Assembly (NCBI GenBank): GCA_016707205.1 | Contig: JADJHZ010000002.1 | Coordinates: 372,001 to 436,000 of the forward strand | Source: Haliscomenobacter sp. | Lineage (GTDB): Bacteria > Bacteroidota > Bacteroidia > Chitinophagales > Saprospiraceae | Reading direction: 5' to 3' | DNA length: 64,000 nt | Shown here: positions 1-7,662 of the stretch, in pieces | How the letters are laid out: every line of letters begins with the position of its first letter | How positions within the stretch are numbered: the first letter of the stretch is position 1 | Notes under the pieces: generated by a model | What the model was told of the DNA's origin: nothing | Database searches by the model: none | Seen by the model: only the letters and a program-made list of their open reading frames with translations | Made by a program: the position numbers and the translations under genes

Positions 1-734
1 CAAACGAACCTACCTCATCCACCTTTTCTTCCGTTCGCGGGGGGAACTCGTCTGTGCTAACCATTCAGCCCTTGTTTTTCGATAAGGAGGAAGAAGCGTT
101 ATCCTCAAACACGACGGGCCAATTGGATTTGATCGCGCAAATGCTCCTGCAAAACCCTAAGCTTCAACTGATCCTTACAGGGTATTCGCAAGTAGAACTG
201 GCCGTTTCTTCCAGACTGTTCAGCGGCGTCAAAGCAGCGAAAGTCATCGCCGATTACCTCTTGAAAAGAGGGGTTTCGCCTTCCTCCCTGCGCGTTCGGG
301 GCGCGCTGAGTCCGGACATGGAAACCGCGCTGAAAGGAGTGGACCTCAGGCTCCTTGCGCCGCCGGGCAGTAAAGAGCCCGAACCTTCCTACGGTCCATC
401 TATCGGGAGCGCCCAGGCTACTTCGTTTTATGGCAAATTAACCTACCGGTTATTGATCGCCGAATCCAGCGTCATTTATCGCGGCGCCCTGCTGGCTCAA
501 CTTGAAAATCCCATTACGGAAATGAAATCTCTTCCGGAAGGGAATTATCTTTATCTGGCGGGGAATTTCAATACCTATGCGGAAGCGAAAGCAGCCCAAG
601 CTAAGTTCGGCCCTTCTGCGGGGTTCGCCGTTCAGGTTATTCCCTTTGCCAGGGAGCGATGGCTAAAAAAAGAGGATGCCTACTCCTATACGACTCAATA
701 TCCGGACTTGGTCCTTTATTTAAATGATAAATAA
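1..734 (+). CDS. OmpA-family domain protein, 5' end outside the window
   Basis: The reading frame is open from the left edge (codons in phase from base 3), so the gene starts upstream. A GTG at 54 is available but would leave no signal peptide. The first part looks like an OmpA/MotB C-terminal peptidoglycan-binding domain: LFFDKEEEAL, then LDLIAQMLLQNP and LILTGYSQ, then a repeated-helix segment. OmpA domains hold outer-membrane proteins to peptidoglycan. The last ~70 residues (NYLYLAGNFNTYAEAKAAQAKF) resemble a SPOR-like or sporulation-related fold found in some Bacteroidota OmpA proteins. It is followed after 11 bases by a lipoprotein gene on the same strand. The family call is an inference from motif pattern; the exact role is unknown. 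Confidence 0.6.
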   Translation, partial: NEPTSSTFSSVRGGNSSVLTIQPLFFDKEEEALSSNTTGQLDLIAQMLLQNPKLQLILTGYSQVELAVSSRLFSGVKAAKVIADYLLKRGVSPSSLRVRGALSPDMETALKGVDLRLLAPPGSKEPEPSYGPSIGSAQATSFYGKLTYRLLIAESSVIYRGALLAQLENPITEMKSLPEGNYLYLAGNFNTYAEAKAAQAKFGPSAGFAVQVIPFARERWLKKEDAYSYTTQYPDLVLYLNDK

Positions 735-745
735 ACTCAAATTGC

Positions 746-1903
746 ATGTATAAATTCTTGGCTCTTTTGCTCTTTGCAGGAAGCGCATCGCTTCTTTTCC
801 ACTGTGGAAACGTCAATCCTCCTGCTCCGAAAATCCTTCAGAATACGGACCCCAAACAGTCCGACCTGGACAAGATCAAGCTGCCTCCAGGATTTAAGAT
901 CGAAACCTTTGCCCTGGATGTTCCCAATGCCCGGTCGATGTGCTTGTCGCCTAGCGGAACCTTATTCGTCGGAACCCGGGGAAAAGGGGATGTGTACGCG
1001 CTCAAAGATACCGACGGCGACTTTAAAGCGGACAAGTTCTATATTTTAGCCAAAGGGTTAAAAATGCCTAATGGGGTAGCCTTTCGGGATGGTTCCCTTT
1101 ATGTGGCGGAAGTGAACCGAATCCTTCGGTTTGATCAGATCGAAAGCCAGCTCGAAAACCCGCCGGCCCCTGTGGTAGTTTATGACCAATTACCTACGGA
1201 AACCCATCATGGCTGGAAATACATTGCCTTCGGACCCGACGGCAAGCTTTACATTCCGGTAGGCGCTCCCTGCAACATCTGTGAACCCGAAAAAGAAATT
1301 TTTGCCTCAATTACCCGGATGAACCCGGATGGTACGGGCCTGGAGGTAGTCCAAAAGGGAATCCGCAACACCGTTGGGTTTACCTGGCACCCTTCTACAA
1401 AAGAATTATGGTTCACAGATAATGGAAGGGACTGGATGGGAGATGATCTGCCCGCATGCGAATTGAACAGGGCGCCCAAAGACCACATGCACTTTGGATA
1501 TCCTTACTGCCATCAGGGGGACCTTGCCGACCCGGAGTTTGGCGCCAAGTATCCTTGCAGCGATTTTACCCCTCCTGTACAAAAGTTGGGGCCGCACACC
1601 GCGCCGCTGGGAATGGAATTTTATACTGGAACGCAGTTTCCCCAACCGTACCGCAACCAGATCTTGATAGCCGAGCATGGTTCCTGGAACCGTTCTAAAA
1701 AAATTGGTTACCAAATCTCCCTCGTAACGCTGGACGCCCAATTCAAGCCCATCCAATACGAAGCGTTTGCCAGTGGATGGCTGGACCCCCAAACGGATGA
1801 AATCTGGGGCAGGCCAGTGGATATAGAGCATTTGCCCGATGGGTCTATTCTGGTTTCCGATGACTTTGCAGACGCCATCTATCGGATTTCTTACAAGAAA
1901 TAA
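746..1903 (+). CDS. PQQ-dependent sugar dehydrogenase-like (sorbosone dehydrogenase-type) lipoprotein
   Basis: A 385-residue protein with a type II signal peptide: hydrophobic FLALLLFAGSASLLFHC with the lipobox cysteine at residue 20, so it is probably anchored in an outer or periplasmic membrane. The mature part is a six-bladed beta-propeller of the sorbosone/glucose dehydrogenase family: LPPGFKIETFA, GTLFVGTRGKGDVYAL, LPTETHHGW, FGPDGKLYIPVGAPCNICEP, WFTDNGRDWMGDDLP, and a final DGSILVSDDFADAIYRISY. Members oxidise sugars or aldoses using pyrroloquinoline quinone, but many environmental homologues have unknown substrates. Four cysteines in the middle (CNIC and PYC...PC) could form disulfides. 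It sits alone between the OmpA-like gene and a convergent patatin gene (5-bp gap). Confidence 0.8.
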   Translation: MYKFLALLLFAGSASLLFHCGNVNPPAPKILQNTDPKQSDLDKIKLPPGFKIETFALDVPNARSMCLSPSGTLFVGTRGKGDVYALKDTDGDFKADKFYILAKGLKMPNGVAFRDGSLYVAEVNRILRFDQIESQLENPPAPVVVYDQLPTETHHGWKYIAFGPDGKLYIPVGAPCNICEPEKEIFASITRMNPDGTGLEVVQKGIRNTVGFTWHPSTKELWFTDNGRDWMGDDLPACELNRAPKDHMHFGYPYCHQGDLADPEFGAKYPCSDFTPPVQKLGPHTAPLGMEFYTGTQFPQPYRNQILIAEHGSWNRSKKIGYQISLVTLDAQFKPIQYEAFASGWLDPQTDEIWGRPVDIEHLPDGSILVSDDFADAIYRISYKK

Positions 1904-1908
1904 GTGGG

Positions 1909-4164
1909 TCAGTTTCGGGCTGGACCCAGAATATCCAGGAGGCGCCGAATGCTTTCCCGGTTATCCGGGTCCTGTACCGCTTCCCGGACAACGGCTTTCT
2001 CCTTCGCCGTGATGTGGAAAGAAATGGATGCCATGACCTTGTTATCCCGGCCAGGATGATACATAAACCGCACGAAATCAAATGATTCGTCCCCAAGGAT
2101 GTCGTAAATAAACCCCAGGGAATTATCTTGCTCAAACTCCTGCAGGCTGAGTATTTGCCCAACGATCTCAAAAGGATTGAGCAGCGAGGACAGAATGCCT
2201 TTATTTTTACTGGTAGGGATTTTTTCGATTTTCTCCGAACTGCTGATCTGAACCAGTACTACCCCACTGGTATTGGCTTGGATCCAATCCTTAAAGACCT
2301 GGATAAATCGCGTTGCCGATAGAATACCGTAGTTATCCCGAAACCCGGCATCCATTACTTCAATAGCTGGATCGCTGGGCAAATGAACGCTGGGAAGAAT
2401 ATACGGATAGGAAGCGTTCATTCTTAAGGCAGACAAGAACCGAAGGCTATCTGCGTGTTGCTTTTGAAAAACCAAGCCAAAATCAACCGCATCCACTTCC
2501 ACAGTACCTTTTTGATACACTCCAACCGGCGCCACCATCATAAAGGATACACCTTGCGGGGAAATAACCAGGCGCCGGACATCATTGACGATCGAAGGCG
2601 TAAGGTAAATCATGGGGACTTGCGCTTCCTCTTCCGGTATCCGGTAATCCGAAAGCGTTTTGTCCATTAGAAAATGGGTATTTTCATTCAATTGCCTCTC
2701 GAAAGCGTAACCGCGGTCTTTCCTGTAGGTTTGTCCCCGGGTCTGGAAATTGGCCCAAGGCATAATCAGGTCGTTCGTCACCAGCGTAAAAGCAACCGGG
2801 TTGAGCAAATCTCTGGTAATGCGTTCCTGGTGCTGGATATCGTACAGGTCTACTGCTTCTCCCTGGTTTTTCCGAAGTAATAGCTCGCGCAAATAAGCCA
2901 TACCGATCATACCTCCAGATGCGCCTGTGATCAACACCGTATGATCGAGTAGCGATCCTTTCAGTAAGCTATCAACCTGCTGAACGACCTGCATCGTCCA
3001 TAATGCGGAGCGCAATCCGCCGCCGCTCACGCTCAGCAGCACCAGCTTCGGCCGGCTGCCTGGTACCGGACTTACCCTGGACTTCCATCGATTCAGAATA
3101 GCTTCCGTTTGTTCGACATCTTGCTCCACTTGCCGTACAGAACACAAAGAGTCCAGTAAGGTATACGCATAAGGCGCCGGAGTCATGTGGTAATCCATTC
3201 CAAACGCGCGGCTTTTGTGGTGGGCGATTTCAAAGCGGGTAACCGTATTGATCAGTAGGAGAAGTAAAAGCATGATGGTGATCCGCCATTCATTAAACCA
3301 GTAGTTGATGGCGCCAATAATAGCGACGAAAATGCTGAGAAAAAACAGGAAACTGGCGCCTGCAGGGATTCGAAAAAACGGATGATCGATCAGCCACCCC
3401 AGCAGCATCAGCACGAGGATGGTTATAAGCTGGATGATCAAGGCGTTCAGGTGGTTTTGCCGAAAAATGCGCATCAACAGCCGGGAATCGTAATGCGAAA
3501 CACTGCGAACTAACCTGGGCCGAAAGGCTTCATTCAGGTACGTATCCACCCGAAAGCGGTGGCGCTCCTGCCGGATGGAATCCAGGTCGATCTTATGATG
3601 CCCAGGAAGCATATCCCTGAAAAGATGGGGCATTTTTTCCCTATGGCGTTCGTAATAGCGGATATCCCGGTTGGTAAAATGAAAATACAGAATATAGAGT
3701 AAAAGAATGGAGAAAGCTCCCCCCAAGAAGCCCAATATATCCAGCCCTAATTGCCCGGTAGACTCCCCCACAAAATAGGCTTGGAAATGGATCAGGGACA
3801 CCAGATAAAAAATCAGGAATCCTAAGGGGAGGAGAAAATTATTCAGGCAGTATTTTGTAAACGGGTTTTTCAAAGACGCTAAAAACGGAAAGTGGTGGGC
3901 GGTAAGAAGGTAAACGGTCAGGTTCCAGGTAAAATAAAAACAACCCAAAGCCAGGCCCATTAAAAAAAAGGCCCAAAAATTGCCCGAACTCAAATATTCC
4001 GGCTCCAGAAACAGGAATCGAATACCAAGTTTTTTGGCTATTCCCCCGCTAATCAGCATGACCAACCCAACCCACATTCCAAGCAGGAGGAGATTGCTCC
4101 GAAAGTGAATGATCAATAGCCGGGTGGGAAAGGAATAAAAAACCTGCGTGAAAAATTTTACCAT
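1909..4164 (-). CDS. Polytopic membrane-anchored patatin-like phospholipase
   Basis: A 751-residue protein. The first ~310 residues carry about seven hydrophobic helices (near 23-43, 63-88, 108-130, 140-163, 240-260, 268-290 and 293-308). A patatin-type hydrolase domain follows: oxyanion-hole glycine motif SGGGLRS at 380-386, nucleophile elbow GASGG with Ser416, and the catalytic Asp of the dyad in DAG at 605-607. Patatins are Ser-Asp lipases that release fatty acids from lipids. Here the catalytic domain would be tethered to the inner membrane. The central region includes a long polar linker (170-235). It is transcribed divergently from ugd across a palindrome-bearing gap. Substrate and physiological role are not evident. 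The catalytic residues look intact. Confidence 0.85.
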   Translation of the reverse strand: MVKFFTQVFYSFPTRLLIIHFRSNLLLLGMWVGLVMLISGGIAKKLGIRFLFLEPEYLSSGNFWAFFLMGLALGCFYFTWNLTVYLLTAHHFPFLASLKNPFTKYCLNNFLLPLGFLIFYLVSLIHFQAYFVGESTGQLGLDILGFLGGAFSILLLYILYFHFTNRDIRYYERHREKMPHLFRDMLPGHHKIDLDSIRQERHRFRVDTYLNEAFRPRLVRSVSHYDSRLLMRIFRQNHLNALIIQLITILVLMLLGWLIDHPFFRIPAGASFLFFLSIFVAIIGAINYWFNEWRITIMLLLLLLINTVTRFEIAHHKSRAFGMDYHMTPAPYAYTLLDSLCSVRQVEQDVEQTEAILNRWKSRVSPVPGSRPKLVLLSVSGGGLRSALWTMQVVQQVDSLLKGSLLDHTVLITGASGGMIGMAYLRELLLRKNQGEAVDLYDIQHQERITRDLLNPVAFTLVTNDLIMPWANFQTRGQTYRKDRGYAFERQLNENTHFLMDKTLSDYRIPEEEAQVPMIYLTPSIVNDVRRLVISPQGVSFMMVAPVGVYQKGTVEVDAVDFGLVFQKQHADSLRFLSALRMNASYPYILPSVHLPSDPAIEVMDAGFRDNYGILSATRFIQVFKDWIQANTSGVVLVQISSSEKIEKIPTSKNKGILSSLLNPFEIVGQILSLQEFEQDNSLGFIYDILGDESFDFVRFMYHPGRDNKVMASISFHITAKEKAVVREAVQDPDNRESIRRLLDILGPARN

Positions 4165-4199
4165 TTCCTGTTCCTATTCTTCCGTTTAAGATAAAAATG

Positions 4200-4229
4200 C
4201 CCGATCCTTATTAATTATTAAGGATCGGG
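4200..4229. repeat. 30-bp near-perfect palindrome in the patatin/ugd divergent promoter region
   Basis: The arms CCCGATCCTTA (4200-4210) and TAAGGATCGGG (4219-4229) flank an 8-base AT loop. On the plus strand the hairpin is followed by A8, and on the minus strand T8 precedes rather than follows it, so it does not fit an intrinsic terminator for either neighbour. Its position between two divergent genes makes an operator a possibility (inference). No regulator can be named. Confidence 0.5.
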
Positions 4230-4337
4230 AAAAAAAAGGGGAGCTTTAGGGTCACGTATCTATTAATCGCAATTAAAACGAATTGATTCTCCTTCATTGG
4301 CTCTACAATCACTAATTTCACATAAAAAATTTAATTT

Positions 4338-5669
4338 ATGAACCTCTCAGTTATTGGTACAGGGTACGTTGGCCTCGTCACGGGTACCTGTTTTGCCGAA
4401 ACCGGCAACCACGTCATTTGCGTTGACATTGATGCAGAAAAAGTCGAGCGAATGCGCCAAGGGGAAATTCCCATTTACGAGCCCGGCCTGGAAGTGCTTT
4501 TTGAGCGAAACTCGCGTCAGGGCAGGCTACATTTTACGACCGACCTTCGCCATGCGGTAGAAAATTCGGATATCATCTTCCTCGCCCTTCCTACCCCGCC
4601 GGGGGGCGACGGAGCAGCCGATCTGTCCTATATCATGGGAGTAGCCGGAGAGCTTGCTTCCATCATTCAGTCTTACAAGGTAATTGTCGACAAAAGTACG
4701 GTTCCGGTTGGAACAGCCGAAAAAGTCCATGCTATTCTCGCTCAATCCCTGAGCGAAGACCTTTTTGACGTCGTTTCCAACCCCGAGTTCCTTAGGGAAG
4801 GGGTCGCGGTGGAGGACTTTCTCAAACCAGACCGCGTAGTCGTTGGTACCCGATCGGAAAAAGCGCGCAAAATGATGCGACAGTTGTACGAGCCTTTCGT
4901 TCGCCAGGGAAATCCCATTTTGTTCATGGACGAGCGCTCTTCGGAGATGACCAAGTATGCGGCCAATTCCTACCTGGCTACCCGTATTTCGTTTATGAAT
5001 GAGATTGCCAACCTTTGCGAACACGTTGGGGCGAATGTAGATATGGTTCGGATAGGGATAGGTAGCGACTCCCGCATTGGAAAGCGCTTTTTGTTTCCGG
5101 GTGTCGGTTATGGTGGAAGCTGTTTCCCTAAAGACGTTCAGGCGCTTGCCCGGACTGCCGATGAATACGGGTATGACTTCAAGATTCTTCGCTCCGTCAT
5201 GAGCGTAAACGATCGTCAGCGGGTAGTGCTTGCCCATCGCATACAGGAATATTTCCGCCAAGACCTGAACGGCAAAACCATTGCCTTTTGGGGTCTCGCC
5301 TTTAAGCCCAACACCGACGATATCCGGGAAGCCCCCGCGCTGTATATTATCGACGAATTGCTGAAGGCCGGCGCCACTATTAAAGCATTCGACCCGGAAG
5401 CCATGGGCAATGTGGAAAAGATCTATGGCTCGAAGATTCAATTTTGCAAAGACCAGTACGAAGCCCTTATCGATGCCGATGCGCTGGCGATTGTTACCGA
5501 GTGGAGCGTATTCCGGGCGCCCAGTTTTTCCGTCATGAAACAACTCATGAAAGCACCCGTCCTCTTTGACGGCAGGAACCTTTACGACCTGGAAGTGGCA
5601 AAGGATAATGGGTTGTATTACGAAAGTATAGGGCGCGAAACGATCCGGCACGAAATGGACGTTGAATAA
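4338..5669 (+). CDS. ugd: UDP-glucose 6-dehydrogenase
   Basis: A 443-residue protein of normal family length. It oxidises UDP-glucose twice with NAD+ to UDP-glucuronate, a precursor of exopolysaccharides and modified lipids. An N-terminal Rossmann motif is present (VIGTGYVGLVTG, residues 5-16), with the acidic NAD-ribose residue in VDID. Next come the VDKSTVPVGT stretch, NPEFLREG at 148-155, and the catalytic Cys262 in GGSCFPKD. A second Rossmann-like C-terminal domain begins near FWGLAFKPNTDD. The ATG at 4338 starts exactly at the nucleotide-binding beta strand, so no longer start is needed. No capsule cluster surrounds it here. Confidence 0.96.
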   Translation: MNLSVIGTGYVGLVTGTCFAETGNHVICVDIDAEKVERMRQGEIPIYEPGLEVLFERNSRQGRLHFTTDLRHAVENSDIIFLALPTPPGGDGAADLSYIMGVAGELASIIQSYKVIVDKSTVPVGTAEKVHAILAQSLSEDLFDVVSNPEFLREGVAVEDFLKPDRVVVGTRSEKARKMMRQLYEPFVRQGNPILFMDERSSEMTKYAANSYLATRISFMNEIANLCEHVGANVDMVRIGIGSDSRIGKRFLFPGVGYGGSCFPKDVQALARTADEYGYDFKILRSVMSVNDRQRVVLAHRIQEYFRQDLNGKTIAFWGLAFKPNTDDIREAPALYIIDELLKAGATIKAFDPEAMGNVEKIYGSKIQFCKDQYEALIDADALAIVTEWSVFRAPSFSVMKQLMKAPVLFDGRNLYDLEVAKDNGLYYESIGRETIRHEMDVE

Positions 5670-5698
5670 AATCCGTTATGGGATAAAGCCTTTGCTTT

Positions 5699-6340
5699 AT
5701 GAAGATTTTCTTTTTGCTGCCGGCCGTCTTGATCCTTGGATGGACGACCGGCTGTAAACCCTCAAGTTCTCCCCCTGCTCAGAAGCCAGAAAGCCCGGAG
5801 AGAAATCTGGAAACGATCGAAGAAACGAACGAGCAGGGGGAGCTCGAAAAATATACCGTCGAGCCCAGCCTTGGGCGAAAAGAAGGATGGTATAAGCGTT
5901 GGTCGCCAAGCGGTCAATTGCGCGAAGAAGCTTTTTTTTCTGAAGGACGGACCGATCAAATCCGTATTTTGTACTTTGAAAACGGAGACACCCAAATCGT
6001 GGAAACGTACCAAAAGGGATTGTTCGAAGGCCCTTACCGGGTGTTTTACCCGAATGGAAAGATCTTACAACAAGGAAATTACCACATCAACCGCATGGAG
6101 GGGCTTTGGGTTAAATACTACGAGGAAGGCGGAGTTAAGGAAGAAGTCACCTTCTCCAATAATTTCGAAAATGGCCCTTTCCGCGAGTACTATCCCAATG
6201 GAGCGCTTCGGGTCGAAGGTGTTTACCGAAATGGGGACAAGGAACACGGGGAATTAAAATTTTACGACGCCAGCGGCAAGCATATCAAAACCATGCACTG
6301 TGAAGATGGCCTTTGCCGGACCGTTTGGAAGATCAATTAA
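5699..6340 (+). CDS. MORN-like repeat lipoprotein (YwqK-type repeats)
   Basis: A 213-residue protein with a lipoprotein signal (LLPAVLILGWTTGC, cysteine at residue 19), followed by a Ser/Pro/Glu-rich linker. From about residue 60 it has several copies of the MORN/YwqK pattern: WSPSGQLREEAFF, YPNGKILQQGNYH, YEEGGVKEEVTF and YPNGALRVEGVY, each roughly 23 residues. Such repeats form an elongated beta-sheet. Bacterial relatives are usually surface lipoproteins of unknown function, and the family is sometimes labelled antitoxin YwqK, which nothing here supports. It lies 29 bases after ugd and 25 bases before porQ, so it may be cotranscribed with either. Confidence 0.8.
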   Translation: MKIFFLLPAVLILGWTTGCKPSSSPPAQKPESPERNLETIEETNEQGELEKYTVEPSLGRKEGWYKRWSPSGQLREEAFFSEGRTDQIRILYFENGDTQIVETYQKGLFEGPYRVFYPNGKILQQGNYHINRMEGLWVKYYEEGGVKEEVTFSNNFENGPFREYYPNGALRVEGVYRNGDKEHGELKFYDASGKHIKTMHCEDGLCRTVWKIN

Positions 6341-6365
6341 TGTTTTTCAAAAGCAAGCGCACCGG

Positions 6366-7439
6366 ATGAAAGGACTTACCATTTGGGCTTTTCTGTTCCT
6401 GGCTTTTTCTCCTTCCTTGCGGAGCCAGCTCATAGGAGGACGGTCAACATTCGCCTTCCTTGGCCTTCCGTCGAGCGGGCGCATTGCTGCATTGGGAGGC
6501 AGTTTAATTAGCGTTGCCGACGACGATGTAAACCTGGGATTGGGCAATCCTGCCCTCCTAAACCCCAAAATGCACCGCCAGCTTGCTTTTAATCATAGTT
6601 TTTTCACGGGTGGATCCCAATTTGGTTATGCTGCATACGGGCATCATCTTCCAAATCTTGCAGCTACCTTCCAGCTTGGCGTCAAGTACATCAATCACGG
6701 CGAGATAGAGGCCACCGATATTTTTTTTCAGGAACAAGGAATTTTTAAAGTAAAAGAAACGGCCATTGTTTTGGGGGGAGCGTTCGCGCTGGATGAACGG
6801 ATACAGGTTGGCGCCAATGCCCGCTTCATTTCCTCTACGCTCGCCGATCTGCAATCCGTTGGTTTGGCTGCGGATATTGGGATGCTGTATCAGGACACTT
6901 CCCGGAAACTGGCCGTTGGGATAGTCCTTACCCACCTGGGAACCCAATTAAGCACGTACTCCGGGAACCCGGATCTCCGCGAACCGTTGCCGTTTGAAAT
7001 GCAGCTGGGTCTTTCGAAACAATTGCGTTATCTCCCTTTTCGGTTTTCTCTTGTATACAGAGACCTTCAACGGTGGAATGTGTTATACGATGATCCCAAT
7101 CAGGAGAACGGAACGCTCTTTATCGGGGATGGGGATACCTCTAAAGAACCTGGAAAATTTGGACGCCAGGTAGACAATTTCTTCCGGCACTTGGTCTTTA
7201 GCGGGGAATTACTCCTTGGGGCGAGGGAAAATTTCCGTTTGCGGGCAGCTTATGATCACCGTTTGAGAAAAGAACTCACTGCGCAGGGTTTTGGGAGCGC
7301 AGCGGGTTTTTCTTTTGGGGCCGGGGTTAAGATAAGCCGGTTCCGGCTAGATTATGGCAGAAGCAATTACCACCTTGCCGGAGGAATTAATCACTTCAGC
7401 ATTTCCACTAATCTGGAAGAATTCCGCTCCAGGAAATAA
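6366..7439 (+). CDS. porQ: Type IX secretion system outer-membrane protein PorQ
   Basis: A 357-residue protein with a signal peptide (MKGLTIWAFLFLAF...SLRSQ) and then the PorQ hallmark GGRSTFAFLGLPSSGRIAALGG, VADDDVNLGLGNPALLN, and alternating amphipathic strands to the end (PorP/FadL-like barrel). PorQ works with PorU, PorV and PorZ, which process and attach secreted T9SS cargo at the cell surface. The ATG at 6366 was chosen over one at 6300 because it gives a clean signal peptide and does not overlap the upstream gene. T9SS is restricted to the Bacteroidota/FCB group, so this gene is a good lineage marker. No other por gene is in the window. Confidence 0.88.
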   Translation: MKGLTIWAFLFLAFSPSLRSQLIGGRSTFAFLGLPSSGRIAALGGSLISVADDDVNLGLGNPALLNPKMHRQLAFNHSFFTGGSQFGYAAYGHHLPNLAATFQLGVKYINHGEIEATDIFFQEQGIFKVKETAIVLGGAFALDERIQVGANARFISSTLADLQSVGLAADIGMLYQDTSRKLAVGIVLTHLGTQLSTYSGNPDLREPLPFEMQLGLSKQLRYLPFRFSLVYRDLQRWNVLYDDPNQENGTLFIGDGDTSKEPGKFGRQVDNFFRHLVFSGELLLGARENFRLRAAYDHRLRKELTAQGFGSAAGFSFGAGVKISRFRLDYGRSNYHLAGGINHFSISTNLEEFRSRK

Positions 7440-7547
7440 GCGTTCTTTTATATCCTATTGCACTCCCCCTGACTTTTGGGGAACTCAAGTTCAATCAGAA
7501 ATAGGCCTGAATTTGGGCAAAGCTCCTTATTAACTCAGGAAATCCAC

Positions 7548-7555
7548 TACCTTTG
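7548..7555 (+). promoter_or_regulatory. Possible -7 box (TACCTTTG) upstream of thrA
   Basis: TACCTTTG matches the Bacteroidota -7 consensus TAnnTTTG and lies 107 bases before the thrA start. No TTTG -33 element is seen 19-21 bases upstream, so support is partial. The rest of the 223-base gap shows nothing recognisable. Confidence 0.35.
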
Positions 7556-7662
7556 TACTTCTCGATGCTTGGGGGCGCCGGCCGGTATTCCTCAAGAATC
7601 CTTCCTCCCCTAACCGAATGGACTCAGCGATCTTACATTGATTCCAAAAACCCTTCATTCTC

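Noticed and set aside
4200..4229. Intrinsic terminator
   Set aside because: The palindrome has A8 instead of T8 downstream on the plus strand and lies upstream of both flanking genes.
4527..5651. 374-codon minus-strand frame opposite ugd
   Set aside because: The opposite strand encodes a complete, highly conserved UDP-glucose dehydrogenase; the antisense frame has no protein-like motifs.
5699..6340. Antitoxin of a YwqJK-type toxin pair
   Set aside because: MORN/YwqK repeats are widespread in surface lipoproteins; no toxin gene is nearby and the protein has a lipobox.
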